From a virus, in the IMG/VR virus record IMGVR_UViG_3300010970_000156, positions 1-44,315 of that record: a DNA stretch of 44,315 nt; one strand, written 5' to 3'. Numbering within the stretch: the first letter of the stretch is position 1; each line of letters starts with the position of its first letter. Shown here piece by piece: positions 9,571-18,753 of this stretch. A program made the translations under genes and the position numbers. The notes under the pieces were generated by a model, which saw only the letters and a list, made by a program, of their open reading frames with translations, had not been told where the DNA came from and did not search any database.

Positions 9571-10433
9571 TAAATGAAGTAAGCAGCCGCAACGGTTGCC
9601 ACGCCACCAACGATACCCGCTTGATTCTGAGCCTTTGCCGCCTTGTCTGCATTCTCTTGAGAGATGCGGTTTCCACGGATATTGGCAAGATACTGAGACT
9701 CGGGTTGGATAAACTGAGGAGCCATATTTTGGAAAGAACCTTGTGTATTGTCATACAGGGAGGGAAGTCCATAAATAGACTGAGACTGTTGCATAGAGGG
9801 AGAAAGATACGCTTGGTGACCAAACTGCTGTTGCTGTTGAGCCATCTGCATCGCTTGCATACCCATCTGTTGACGCTCTTGCATTCTCTGGTGCCCGAGT
9901 TGATAGGAGTTCAGAACTTCCTGGCCAACCGCTTGATTTCCTGTCAAACCTCTAGCAGCCATCGCTGCTCTTGCGGTCTGCTGGGATGCCTGTTGGTCTT
10001 CAAAACTAAGTTGAGAACCCATGCCGAGACCCATGTTGGCCTGTTGCATGAATTGATTATACACTCCTTGGCCTCCGGCACCAAGACCTTGAATTGCATA
10101 GTCGGTCGCCATTCCGCCAGCACCACCATACATACCAAGAAGTTGTCCTTGATACTCACTCTGTCTCTCATTGGCCATTCCCTGCATATCGGCATACTGT
10201 CCAAGAAGGTTTCTGGACTGACTGCCCATTCTCTCTGCTTGATACTGCTGAAGGCCTCCAAGAATATCACGTTCTGCATTGATTGTTGCAGGTATGATTT
10301 TCTTTTGGGCAGCGACGGCACCGGCACTTTCGTTGTAATACTGTTGTGCGTCTTTGGTGAGGAACTCGCCATAATCGGGAGCAGCACTCCCCTTATTCAT
10401 GAACGGTCTAAATGCGATTGGTGTAAAGCCCAT
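9570..10433 (-). CDS. Gln/Met/Gly-rich predicted virion protein with hydrophobic C-terminal tip
   Basis: The 287-aa product is extremely rich in Gln, Met, Gly and Ala, including runs of Gln around residues 180-200. It ends with a short hydrophobic Ala/Val/Gly segment (about 271-287) that could contact or cross a membrane. Composition and position between the fibre-like gene and the large internal proteins resemble small internal core proteins ejected ahead of DNA in T7-like phages, but no family was recognised. Its stop overlaps the start of the PAPS-reductase-like gene. Confidence 0.6.
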   Translation of the reverse strand: MGFTPIAFRPFMNKGSAAPDYGEFLTKDAQQYYNESAGAVAAQKKIIPATINAERDILGGLQQYQAERMGSQSRNLLGQYADMQGMANERQSEYQGQLLGMYGGAGGMATDYAIQGLGAGGQGVYNQFMQQANMGLGMGSQLSFEDQQASQQTARAAMAARGLTGNQAVGQEVLNSYQLGHQRMQERQQMGMQAMQMAQQQQQFGHQAYLSPSMQQSQSIYGLPSLYDNTQGSFQNMAPQFIQPESQYLANIRGNRISQENADKAAKAQNQAGIVGGVATVAAAYFI

Positions 10434-10437
10434 AAAA

Positions 10438-11628
10438 TTAAAGAACTTGAGGATGTCCGTAGTTAATGGACGCAGTTTTTTGTCTGAATAAAATAAGATT
10501 AATATGACCCTTTTCCCACTTACTCCATCCGTATGGAGGCTTTGCAGACCAAGTAAGATTCATGGTTCCAGCATATGTCATATTAACAGTAGGAGAGATG
10601 ATTTGGTGCGTATTTCCAGTTGTTCCTTCATTTCTTACAACAATGCTTCTGGACACAGAAGATGTTCCTCCGTATCCTTGATTCCCGGCAGCAGCAGTAT
10701 CAACTAGCGAACCAGTAAGGCTTCCAACTAAGATATTCCAAGTATAGGCAACGTTAGGTCTTGTATTTCCAGTTGAGTTATATTGGTCAGTAATGGCAGT
10801 CCAAACAAAAGTCCAAGTCTCGCCAGGAGGAACATTAAACGATTGTGTTTGATAGTCAACAGTCCCGAAAGCCGTTCCATTAGGAAGCGTAACCGTTTTA
10901 ACGCTGATTCCAAGAAAACTGTCTTCTTGAGTAAGCGGAGTTTTGCCTCCGATTGTAAGAGAACCTACGCTGGCAGAACCATCAACCTTTAGGTTTCCAC
11001 CAATAAACGAATCTCCAGCAACCCTAGAGTCGTCGTTAACAATAAGATTGCCAATCAGATTAACAGTAGCAGCCTTCTTGTAGGACAGGACTCCGCTTCC
11101 GGCGGCAGCAGCAACCGTCTTACCATTGTTATAACTGAACGTATCAGCAGTAAGAACCGTAATCTGGAACCTTCCAGTATGGTCAACAGGAGAAGAACTA
11201 TAAAACTCAACCAGCGTTCCAGACTCAAATCCGTGTTCAGTAGATGTAACTGTTACTGTGAGTCCGTCTAAAGAGAAGTAATTCTTACCGGAAACAAGGA
11301 TGCCGACATAGGGAGTTACATCAATGTCAGATTCAGCCTCTGCGTTAATTACGGATGTCTCAATGTAATCGGCAACTACCGGAGCCCCAGAACTAAACAG
11401 ACTTTCAACCTGCACCTTTCTCAGTTTATTCGTAGTAACTTCAGATTCGTCATAGACAACAAGGCTATCAAGTCTGTCAATCGTAGGAATAACGGAGTCA
11501 GTAATAGCAGTCTGCTCTGTAATAGAGCCGTTCTGAAGTGTGGCATTTTTGACATGACCATTGAACGCTTCCGCATTGATAGGGTCTCCGTCAAAATATT
11601 CGATAGGGGGTGAGATTTGAGAAGGCAT
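10438..11628 (-). CDS. Tail fibre-like/virion surface protein
   Basis: The 396-aa product is rich in Ser, Thr, Gly and Val. Its centre (about 190-230) has short repeats of the type GNLxVDGSxSVGSLTIGG, typical of beta-helical or trimeric shaft segments in phage tail fibres. The segment around 105-175 looks like a small beta domain. The C-terminal ~150 residues could be a beta-sandwich tip. It follows the nozzle gene with a 1-nt spacer, as tail appendage genes often do. A receptor-binding role is inferred and no host receptor can be guessed. Confidence 0.55.
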   Translation of the reverse strand: MPSQISPPIEYFDGDPINAEAFNGHVKNATLQNGSITEQTAITDSVIPTIDRLDSLVVYDESEVTTNKLRKVQVESLFSSGAPVVADYIETSVINAEAESDIDVTPYVGILVSGKNYFSLDGLTVTVTSTEHGFESGTLVEFYSSSPVDHTGRFQITVLTADTFSYNNGKTVAAAAGSGVLSYKKAATVNLIGNLIVNDDSRVAGDSFIGGNLKVDGSASVGSLTIGGKTPLTQEDSFLGISVKTVTLPNGTAFGTVDYQTQSFNVPPGETWTFVWTAITDQYNSTGNTRPNVAYTWNILVGSLTGSLVDTAAAGNQGYGGTSSVSRSIVVRNEGTTGNTHQIISPTVNMTYAGTMNLTWSAKPPYGWSKWEKGHINLILFRQKTASINYGHPQVL

Positions 11629-11629
11629 A

Positions 11630-13228
11630 TTAGGATGAACGGATGTTTGTTCCTGTTCTCATCGCAGTAATGGCTAGAGACCTAATATTGGCCTCACCAT
11701 TAAAGGACTGAACTTTGATTATACAAGATGACGCAATTTTGCGAATTGGCAAGTCTCTTACGCTGGCATAGTTATCGGGAGCACCAAACTCGTCTATTTG
11801 AACCTCAATGTCTGGGTTTTGAGCAATATACGAGGTCTTCGTATAGGTAGCCAAAGGCAGTCTCATATCGAGTTCAACCTGCGAATAACGCTTATCCTCA
11901 CTCATTCCAAAATTGTAAGAGCGTGTATGAATCTTGCTATCAATAGGATAGATGCTCCATCTGATTTCATCTCTGAGGAAGAATCTGAGAATCACCGGCA
12001 ACACGTTATTAATGGTCGAATGGTTGAAGTTGTCCCCCTCTTGCAGTTCTTCGGCAAGATAAATACCGTAGTCCTTGTCGGTAAAGAACAGTCGCTTCTT
12101 TCCGTCATAGTTTGCGGTGAACATGGACTGAATGTCAATCCCTGGAGGGAATGTGTCAATAGATTCCCATTGCTTATTAACAAAGTTGAATACAAGAACT
12201 ACGTTATTGACAGTAGAACCATCAAGCGGAACGGCAAGATAGTATCTATTATTGTAATAGGCAGAACAAGCCTTGCTTACATGGTTCTGATTGATGCGGT
12301 ATATGATATCCTCAATCGGTGCAGAAAGAGGCTCTCCGATTACGCCAGCACGCATACCTTCGGGCGTAGTGGCTTGCTGAGGGGTGAAAGCATACACTCC
12401 AGAGTCAGACAGGAACATCATTCCACCGCCAGCCTGTGTGATGCTTCTTTTTGCAACGCAACCCATGTCAGTAGCGAGAACCTTGACATAAGAATCTCCG
12501 GCAACAGGAAGGTCTCCAGCGTTATACGCACCAGCACCGACAGATGCGTAATAGATGCGGTTACGCATGAATACGACCCATTCGTTAAGAACCCAAGGGG
12601 CAATAGCCGTGATTGAATCATTGGAGCCGTCGTTAATCTTAAACACATCCATTAACTCAAACTTATCAATATTCAGATAGTGAGAGACGGACAGTTCATC
12701 AGAAGAACTTTGAACTATTGCCCTATTATTGACATATATGCCCTGTTCGGAGTTAGGCATAAACTTTGATGTAGTTCCAGCGTCCGTAATAGTAGAATTG
12801 CCATCCCAGATAAGTGGCTTCTTGTTAAAGCCTCTGAGGATTATAAGTTTACCAAGTGCTTGAAATGCGTCAACCTTGTCGGTGTCCTCTATCGTCCCAT
12901 AGGAGTTATATAGAACAGGTCCGGTAATTGCACCAGTATTTGGAGTAAAAACGTAAAGTCCAAGCCTGCAAATTAGGACTATTATGTCAGTTCCGTCAGA
13001 CTTTCTAAAAGCAGCGACATGACGGATACCATAAGTAGAGGTATTGACGTTAAGGAGTTTTTTAAGCCCCTTTCTAGCCGTAGCAATGCCTCTATTAAGT
13101 CTGAAGTTCTGGCTCAGAGAAAGAGTCCCAGGACTAAGCACAGTCGGATTGTCTCTCGAATTGAAACCAGTGAATCCTTGGTCCCCGTCCGAAAGTTCTC
13201 CAGTTTTACCCTGTGCCTGTTGAGCCAT
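11630..13228 (-). CDS. Tail nozzle/tubular protein B-like
   Basis: The 532-aa product opens with a pattern common in podovirus tail proteins: GDQGF..GFNSRDNP followed by a segment with N.R...G.a..RKGLK. Repeated beta-strand pairs follow, such as GVYAFTPQ and WESIDTFPPG, as expected of the beta-propeller nozzle proteins (T7 gp12-like). It lies downstream of the adaptor and connector genes in the same operon. The family call rests on recalled sequence character and order. Its ATG shares one base with the stop of the 41-aa gene before it (TAATG). Confidence 0.7.
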   Translation of the reverse strand: MAQQAQGKTGELSDGDQGFTGFNSRDNPTVLSPGTLSLSQNFRLNRGIATARKGLKKLLNVNTSTYGIRHVAAFRKSDGTDIIVLICRLGLYVFTPNTGAITGPVLYNSYGTIEDTDKVDAFQALGKLIILRGFNKKPLIWDGNSTITDAGTTSKFMPNSEQGIYVNNRAIVQSSSDELSVSHYLNIDKFELMDVFKINDGSNDSITAIAPWVLNEWVVFMRNRIYYASVGAGAYNAGDLPVAGDSYVKVLATDMGCVAKRSITQAGGGMMFLSDSGVYAFTPQQATTPEGMRAGVIGEPLSAPIEDIIYRINQNHVSKACSAYYNNRYYLAVPLDGSTVNNVVLVFNFVNKQWESIDTFPPGIDIQSMFTANYDGKKRLFFTDKDYGIYLAEELQEGDNFNHSTINNVLPVILRFFLRDEIRWSIYPIDSKIHTRSYNFGMSEDKRYSQVELDMRLPLATYTKTSYIAQNPDIEVQIDEFGAPDNYASVRDLPIRKIASSCIIKVQSFNGEANIRSLAITAMRTGTNIRSS

Positions 13229-13353
13229 TACTTTCCTGTAATTTCGTCAAGAAGGCTTTTGGCCTTTTCAACCTTTGAGGACTTGCCGTTCTTCAGACCG
13301 ACCCAAAGGCCGCCAGAAAATCCGACAATAAAAGAGATAAATGCGATAATCAT
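13228..13353 (-). CDS. 41-aa small membrane protein
   Basis: This short gene runs from ATG 13353 to TAA 13228. It begins one base after the stop of the 64-aa gene and its own stop overlaps the nozzle start, a tight fit supporting translation. The product has one N-terminal hydrophobic helix (about residues 2-19, ending GGLWVGL) and a Lys-rich tail. It would sit in the inner membrane with the tail inside. The function is unknown; a minor virion or membrane-contact protein is possible. Confidence 0.6.
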   Translation of the reverse strand: MIIAFISFIVGFSGGLWVGLKNGKSSKVEKAKSLLDEITGK

Positions 13354-13354
13354 A

Positions 13355-13549
13355 TTACTTGGTAGGTTCGGTGTAATTAAGGTTCAGTTTCTTGATTTCA
13401 GCAAGAACTTCTTCCTTGGTATTCTTATTGATAAGTGTAAGTGCCGTATCAGCCTTACCGCCATTCTTAAACTCTGTGAGTCCAAGAACCTTCTTTGTAG
13501 TAGGTTGGAAGAAAGCAGTCCAGCCCTTGGGGATGTCAATTTTAGCCAT
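13355..13549 (-). CDS. Hypothetical 64-aa protein
   Basis: A 64-aa soluble product with an aromatic N-terminal half (around WTAFFQPTTKKVLGL) and a helical Lys/Glu-rich C-terminal half. It lies between the Gly/Tyr-rich protein gene and the small membrane protein with almost no spacing, so it belongs to the virion operon. No motif was recognised. Confidence 0.6.
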   Translation of the reverse strand: MAKIDIPKGWTAFFQPTTKKVLGLTEFKNGGKADTALTLINKNTKEEVLAEIKKLNLNYTEPTK

Positions 13550-13551
13550 AG

Positions 13552-14805
13552 TTAGAATGTGATTGTGGTGCTAAACCAAGCACCGTTTTGAAGGATAATT
13601 TGAGTCTTATACTGGCCACCTTCTCCAGCCCAACCCGGACTTTCCCAGATGACATGACCATCGCTAACAAGCGGTGCGACGTAAAGTCTATCCATGTAGG
13701 TAGAGCCTTGGTTAATCTTCCAAACTCCAACTTCGTCAGCCCACTTGAAAGTTCCATTGTAAGAACCGTCAGGACCATTGTAATCCCAGTTAGTCTTTAG
13801 TTCGGTTCCATACGGAGCAGTAAAGATGTCCGAGCCGTCAGCATAATCGTAATAACTTCCAGACTCGTTATACGAACCTCCATTGCCGTCTGCGTAGTTA
13901 TTGCTATAAGAGTATCCGATTGAAATATCAGTATTATTGCTTTGATAATTTCCATCTACATATCCATCATACGAAATGTTGGTCGTAATAGGGCTGCTGC
14001 CTCCGTCTAGGTATGTTCCATAAGAAGGATAACTAGAACCTCCGCCTCCGCCTCCGCCAACGTAATTAGAAGTTACGTTCCCATTTCCATCGTGATAGTA
14101 TTCGTAGTCGTTGCAGTATCCAATTATTCCAGATGAATTCCATCCACCGCCGGCAAAAGATTCAAAGGTTCCGCCATAACCATCTGCATAGATATAATTA
14201 GTATATCCACCAATAGATACGGTCCAGCAGTCTGTAGTATAATCGTTGCTGTAAAAATGGTCACCAAGGTAGTAACCATAGTTATACCAGAAGGCAGATT
14301 GTCCTACTGACACATAGGCCATGTAGCCTTCAGCCCAATTGTTTTCTCCGCTAATGTTCCAACCTTGCGGGTTGTTTTCAATAACACCTGCCGTATGAAC
14401 TTCCCCGCCAGCACCGTCGGAATAGTAATAATCCCAAGTAACTCCCCAGACATAGGTTCCAGAAACACCTCCATAGTTCCAACTCAGACTGGCAGCACCA
14501 TCGAAAACTCCGGAAGTTACATATCCATACGGATAGTAGCACGGATTTGCGTTATCGGAAACTCCAACCCACATAGAACCACCATTGCCATCTGCAATGA
14601 GGTTATATTTCTTGAACATTCCATTCCAAGGATTGCCAAGAGCGTCGTAGTAGTTGTCTGGTTGCCCTTGTCCAACTTCGCTACCGCAAGCAGTCGAAAG
14701 AACCGTTCCATAAGGAGGGTTAACGACTGGCGGCTGCCCAGCAAAACTCAGACTATCAAAGAATGCTCTGCCAATACCATTTAACTTTCTGAGCCTATTA
14801 AACAT
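13552..14805 (-). CDS. Gly/Tyr/Asn-rich repetitive virion-surface protein
   Basis: The ATG at 14805 overlaps the upstream stop by 8 nt, giving 417 aa; a TTG six bases earlier is possible. The protein is dominated by Gly, Tyr, Asn, Ser, Asp and Trp. It has three spaced PYGT/SYGT units followed by L (near residues 31, 265 and 345), many DGxGG loops, and an eight-glycine hinge near 255-263 that divides two similar halves. Cys occurs in the first half only. Such composition suits a beta-rich repeat protein exposed on the tail or capsid, possibly binding host glycans. It lies among tail genes. No family was recognised, so the adhesin role is inference. Confidence 0.6.
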   Translation of the reverse strand: MFNRLRKLNGIGRAFFDSLSFAGQPPVVNPPYGTVLSTACGSEVGQGQPDNYYDALGNPWNGMFKKYNLIADGNGGSMWVGVSDNANPCYYPYGYVTSGVFDGAASLSWNYGGVSGTYVWGVTWDYYYSDGAGGEVHTAGVIENNPQGWNISGENNWAEGYMAYVSVGQSAFWYNYGYYLGDHFYSNDYTTDCWTVSIGGYTNYIYADGYGGTFESFAGGGWNSSGIIGYCNDYEYYHDGNGNVTSNYVGGGGGGGSSYPSYGTYLDGGSSPITTNISYDGYVDGNYQSNNTDISIGYSYSNNYADGNGGSYNESGSYYDYADGSDIFTAPYGTELKTNWDYNGPDGSYNGTFKWADEVGVWKINQGSTYMDRLYVAPLVSDGHVIWESPGWAGEGGQYKTQIILQNGAWFSTTITF

Positions 14806-15100
14806 TAGCAAAGGCTACATGAACAAGGCTGGAAGAACCGGCAGACTTACAACGAAGGGTGCCGTTGTAATTGTCAAAGGAAATCAACTGATTAGGTTGA
14901 ATGTCAATTCCGACCGTAACGGTAACATCAGAACTAAGGATAGCCGTGATAACGTCAGTCGACTTATTTTGAATGACAAGCAGGATACGCTTTTCGCCAG
15001 GATTTACAGCAGAAATAACGGTAGAAACAGCGGTGCCGATTGTGGTTTCTTCGTGCGTAAGTTTGGAAAAGAAGGGGGAGGAAATCTTAATGTGAGACAT
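14798..15100 (-). CDS. Hypothetical ~100-aa beta-rich virion protein
   Basis: The 100-aa product looks all-beta, with alternating hydrophobic residues and Ser/Thr/Val throughout. It has no Cys-rich or charged motif. It lies between the tail adaptor and the Gly/Tyr-rich protein, suggesting a small capsid-decoration or tail-fibre connecting protein. The precise role cannot be read from the sequence. Confidence 0.6.
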   Translation of the reverse strand: MSHIKISSPFFSKLTHEETTIGTAVSTVISAVNPGEKRILLVIQNKSTDVITAILSSDVTVTVGIDIQPNQLISFDNYNGTLRCKSAGSSSLVHVAFANV

Positions 15101-15102
15101 AA

Positions 15103-15951
15103 TTAGTATATTTTGTTAAATTTCATTCTGGGCTGAATACCTTGCTGGACAATACACTTTTGAATCTCCAAGTCAAGCAAAGCATTGGCCTCCTTGTCTG
15201 CATTCATGCCGAATTCAATCTGCATTTCAGACTTAAGCCAATCACTATGAATGCCCTTGATGATGTATTGACCGAAGATTGCGGGAATCTTTACCTTTTC
15301 CCATTTGTCTCCGGCAGTAGGGTTGTTTAGGTTGCCAAGGTTCGGCACGGTATTGCCTTCAACTATGCACTTCCAGAAGTTGCCTTTCTTGCTTCCAGCA
15401 GACGCTCCGCTTGTAGGTGCAAAGTATTTAAGGTTTTGATATGCCCAATATGCCACCTGTCCGGGGTAATATGTCTGTTCAGTCCAGAGTTCGCCAATAA
15501 GTTCTGGACAGTTGATTCTGTATGTCAAATAGACTTCAGAATAGTTAGCATTGTCAATTATAAGTCGTCTGGACGTCGTATAGACGTCGCCAGACACAAG
15601 CACATCCTGCTCGTCTGTCGAGAAGCCGATTTCCTTGACTCTTCCAGTCGTTCTGGGGTCTTCACCAGTAACTTGCATGATATCGCCCACATCGACCTTA
15701 AACGTGCCCTGTGAGTTAACTACGACCCCATTAGAGGGTATGTTAACCGAGTAGATGGCTCCACTCTTGGTAACAGGGAATAGGGTGGTGCGAACGAGGT
15801 CCGGCCAGACATCATACTCCCAAGCAAACTTGAGTCTGAAGTTGGCAAAGTCTCTAATCTGCCTAAATGACTGGGCTGTCAGATTCTCTCTGTCAAGGCC
15901 GGCAATCTGAAGTGATTGAGCGAGAATAGTCTCGAAGTCAATGGTTCTCAT
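15103..15951 (-). CDS. Tail adaptor/tubular protein A-like
   Basis: The 282-aa product begins with a helical segment containing LAQSLQIAGL and FANFRLKFAWEYDVWPDL, a pattern found in T7 gp11-like adaptors that join portal to tail. A beta-rich middle follows (around 55-160) and then a helical end with DKEANALLDLEIQKC near residue 260. It overlaps the 123-aa gene upstream by 4 nt and comes before the nozzle gene, the expected order for connector genes. Family assignment is from recall, not a search. Confidence 0.7.
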   Translation of the reverse strand: MRTIDFETILAQSLQIAGLDRENLTAQSFRQIRDFANFRLKFAWEYDVWPDLVRTTLFPVTKSGAIYSVNIPSNGVVVNSQGTFKVDVGDIMQVTGEDPRTTGRVKEIGFSTDEQDVLVSGDVYTTSRRLIIDNANYSEVYLTYRINCPELIGELWTEQTYYPGQVAYWAYQNLKYFAPTSGASAGSKKGNFWKCIVEGNTVPNLGNLNNPTAGDKWEKVKIPAIFGQYIIKGIHSDWLKSEMQIEFGMNADKEANALLDLEIQKCIVQQGIQPRMKFNKIY

Positions 15952-16319
15952 TTGATAAGGGTTCCAGAGGAGTCAAAGATGCCAGCGGCACCATTAACCA
16001 TTGTTCTTTTCATTCGATTACGGACGGCTACCTCTGGGTTGTCCCTAATGAACTCGTTGACGAATTGCTTATCTTCCCAGCACTCATAGCCGAGTCGATG
16101 ACCCCAATAGTGGAACGCACTAACAGGGATTCTTGCTTTTAGTTGGCCTACGCCTTCAATTGCCTTTGCAGCATTTGCATGACCATAGATGGCTGTCTGT
16201 TTAGCGTCAGCCTTTGCTTTGATTTCTTGTTGATTCCAACCGAAACGAAGTTCCCTCTCAACCTCCTTGCGGAGATTGGAGGGAATCACGTCAGCCAGAC
16301 TTTGGATAAAGTCCGACAC
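15948..16319 (-). CDS. Hypothetical 123-aa protein after the major capsid gene
   Basis: The 123-aa product is charged and helical with several Trp residues (FGWNQQEIKAK, FHYWGHRLGYECWEDKQF). It sits five bases after the major capsid gene and overlaps the adaptor gene as ATGA. That position often encodes a head-completion or accessory protein, but no known family was recognised. Confidence 0.6.
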   Translation of the reverse strand: MSDFIQSLADVIPSNLRKEVERELRFGWNQQEIKAKADAKQTAIYGHANAAKAIEGVGQLKARIPVSAFHYWGHRLGYECWEDKQFVNEFIRDNPEVAVRNRMKRTMVNGAAGIFDSSGTLIK

Positions 16320-16324
16320 CTCGC

Positions 16325-17395
16325 TTACGAGAGGTCCAACTTACCGAAGGCAAGCGGGTTGTGGACAACGAGGCCAGCGACGGCTTCGATGAGGCGAGCA
16401 GGGCCACCACCGTTATCGGGGAGGTTGGTCACTTCGGCAACATTGCCACCGTAGCGAACTTCCACCATGTCAAACGGAATGATGTAACCGACCTTATGGT
16501 TCTTGAGGAACAGGGACGGATGCAGTCTCAGACCACCGAAATCGCCCTCGAAGAGGTCAATCGAGGAGGTGTAGGACGAAGACGAAGCGTCTCTGTTATT
16601 CGTTCTCTGGGACTCGAGGGGACCGGTAGCGGCCGATTCCTTCGTGGTATAGACGAGGTTCGTGAACGCTCTCTTCAGCAGGGGACCGCCAAGGAGGTCA
16701 TAGGTTCTGAACTGACCAGTCTGCTTGTAGATGGACGTAAGGACGTTCTGAATCTGAGTCTCGGAGAGGTCAGCCAGAGCACCTTCGGCAATCGAGGAGT
16801 TGGTCGGGTCAACAGCGTCGTAGGGAACGCAGAACTCATCCGGAACGATTGTGGCGTTTTCGTTTGTGTCCTTATCGGCAGCCTTGACAATCCACTTATC
16901 CAGACCACGGGTCTTGTAAGGGACAACGGTGCCACCGACAGTCTTTTCGGCCTGAGACTCGTTATCCGAGCAGAAGGTCTTTTCCATGTCACGCTTCAGC
17001 ATCGTAATAGCCTTGGCGACATTGTTGGCGAGTTCATCCTTCACACCAGCGATGTTCGTAACAGAAGACTGGGTGAGTTTGGAAACTCTGGTCTGTCTGC
17101 GGAAAATCTGGATGAAAGCGGCGAGTTCGTTACGATACTGCTTGGTGTCAGTCTTGACGAAGTTCTCGAAGTCAGCGTTGGTCACATCCGTGCCATCGAC
17201 AACACCATCTGTCTTCGGTTCGGGGAGAGAGTCAACCTGCCAGCGGAACAGGGTTTGTTGGGGCTGGGAACCCTTCTTCGCCATAGAGGTAAAGGGGGTG
17301 TCCTTCGCATCAACGAGGGAGATAAGGTTAGCAATTTCTTCACGGCGACCAAGTTTGTTGGCGGCGGAAAGACTGCGTTCTGTGAGCATAGCCAT
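16325..17395 (-). CDS. Major capsid protein (SU10/DUF5309-like)
   Basis: The 356-aa product matches my recollection of the SU10-type HK97-fold capsid family: an N-terminal segment with DAKDTPFTSMAKKG, then W..DSLPEP, FVKTDTKQYRNELAAF and a central RDMEKTFCSD. It follows the scaffold gene and precedes connector genes. Two in-frame ATGs lie close together (17395 and 17389) and the first was used. The segment looks more GC-rich than its neighbours and leaves a long antisense open frame, consistent with strong codon selection in a highly expressed gene. No Shine-Dalgarno is visible; the leader is A/C/T-rich. Confidence 0.85.
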   Translation of the reverse strand: MAMLTERSLSAANKLGRREEIANLISLVDAKDTPFTSMAKKGSQPQQTLFRWQVDSLPEPKTDGVVDGTDVTNADFENFVKTDTKQYRNELAAFIQIFRRQTRVSKLTQSSVTNIAGVKDELANNVAKAITMLKRDMEKTFCSDNESQAEKTVGGTVVPYKTRGLDKWIVKAADKDTNENATIVPDEFCVPYDAVDPTNSSIAEGALADLSETQIQNVLTSIYKQTGQFRTYDLLGGPLLKRAFTNLVYTTKESAATGPLESQRTNNRDASSSSYTSSIDLFEGDFGGLRLHPSLFLKNHKVGYIIPFDMVEVRYGGNVAEVTNLPDNGGGPARLIEAVAGLVVHNPLAFGKLDLS

Positions 17396-17424
17396 AGTAG
17401 TGGATATTTAGGGGTTAGGGGGTA

Positions 17425-18429
17425 TTAGAGGTATTTTGACACCACTCGCTTCAGGTCTTCACGGCTTCCAGTCTTTGCAAATCTGGATTCAACACTTCTC
17501 GCAGAGGCATCATTTCTGCTTGATTGTGTCTGTGTAGAGGTAGGCTTAACCGCAAGTTGCGGGGACTGCTTGATAGCAACACCCTTCTTGCCGATTTGAC
17601 TGGTTCTGGCTGTATAGCCACGAACATAGTCGCCAATGAACAATTCAAAATCCGGGAAACGCTTAAACTGCGGGAACGTCTTCAACACTTGCTGGGCCAA
17701 CTTGTATTCGCTCGATTCCTTGTTTTTAAGCCAAGGATACGATTCGACTGCAACAGGCTTCCATTGTTCTCTTGCCTTGACAAACTCCAATTGCTTGGGG
17801 AGGTGGACCTCCATCGCTTGCATGGCATTGAGTTTCATATTTCTGACTTGTTCAGAGTCAAAGTATGTTTCTCCAATTTGGAAACCTTCTGGGTTCGCTT
17901 CGCACTTATATCTGATTTGTCTCGCCTGTTCATACTCGCCCTTGATAGCATCGTGTGTAGTGAGGTCCGCAAAGGGGCTTTCAGCCGTAGGCTGCACCGC
18001 TTCGCTGCTCTTCTCAAACTCTGCAATTTTGGACTTGTATTGCTCGACCTCTGTTCGCATCGCTTCAACTTGCTCTTCAGCAGTCTTACGCAACGCAGTC
18101 AGTTTGTCGATACGCTTCTGAACACCGGTCTGTTCTTGTTCATTATCATCCGTCTCTACTTGTGAAAGAACATCTTCGCCATCCTCTGCCGTGGGGGTGA
18201 GTTCGGTATCTTCAACTAGGCCGTCACCCAGTTCGTCAACTTGTTCACCCTTGTCTTCCGTTTGGACTTCTCCCTCTTGTTCAACAGGCTCGGGATTGCC
18301 TTCATCTTGTTCGTCGGAGAACAGTATGCCTCGTAATTGGCTTACAAGGGTTTCTTCATTTTGAATGCTTCCGATAGCATTTTCCACGGGATTTTGTGCC
18401 TCTCCGTTATCGGCATTGGTTGTAGTCAT
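17425..18429 (-). CDS. Capsid scaffolding protein
   Basis: The 334-aa product has the usual scaffold layout: a very acidic first ~100 residues rich in Glu/Asp/Gln, a coiled-coil segment around 105-150 with Lys/Glu heptads, and a basic Ser/Arg-rich C-terminus (from about residue 285) that would bind the capsid protein. It lies between portal and major capsid genes, the standard place. It would direct procapsid assembly and leave before DNA packaging. Sequence identity of scaffolds is low, so the call rests on layout and position. Confidence 0.8.
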   Translation of the reverse strand: MTTTNADNGEAQNPVENAIGSIQNEETLVSQLRGILFSDEQDEGNPEPVEQEGEVQTEDKGEQVDELGDGLVEDTELTPTAEDGEDVLSQVETDDNEQEQTGVQKRIDKLTALRKTAEEQVEAMRTEVEQYKSKIAEFEKSSEAVQPTAESPFADLTTHDAIKGEYEQARQIRYKCEANPEGFQIGETYFDSEQVRNMKLNAMQAMEVHLPKQLEFVKAREQWKPVAVESYPWLKNKESSEYKLAQQVLKTFPQFKRFPDFELFIGDYVRGYTARTSQIGKKGVAIKQSPQLAVKPTSTQTQSSRNDASARSVESRFAKTGSREDLKRVVSKYL

Positions 18430-18489
18430 CAGTCAGCGTTTAGAGTTCGCAGAAACTTAATTTGTAAGTTAATCATTGATTAACACTTG

Positions 18490-18750
18490 TCAAGAACCTT
18501 TTCTGTTAGACAAACGAAGTGCTTCTTCTCTTGTCTGTTCTAAAAGGTCTTTGATATAGACTAATCCGTCTGCACGACCAGACTGGTGTGCTCTCTTCGA
18601 CTCCTCAATGGATTGACTAATAGCCATGTCGCTTTCCATCTTGATTGCTTCAGATAGAATCCACATAACGGAGTTCCAGAGTTCGCTTTCTTGAAAGACA
18701 AGCGAGCGTTGAACCTTGTTCTTAATTTCCGTCTTCTGTTGTTCGGTCAT
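18490..18750 (-). CDS. Hypothetical 86-aa protein between portal and scaffold
   Basis: The 86-aa product is mostly helical, with Gln/Lys/Glu in the N-terminal part, a hydrophobic LWNSVMWILSEAIKM segment near the middle and a charged C-terminus. It starts three bases after the portal gene. A minor head-assembly role is possible; no motif was recognised. Confidence 0.6.
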   Translation of the reverse strand: MTEQQKTEIKNKVQRSLVFQESELWNSVMWILSEAIKMESDMAISQSIEESKRAHQSGRADGLVYIKDLLEQTREEALRLSNRKGS

Positions 18751-18753
18751 AGA

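Noticed and set aside
16361-17428. 355-aa plus-strand open frame covering the capsid gene
   Set aside because: It is antisense to the major capsid protein. Strong codon bias of a highly expressed gene leaves the complementary strand open; no plus-strand start signals or neighbours support it.
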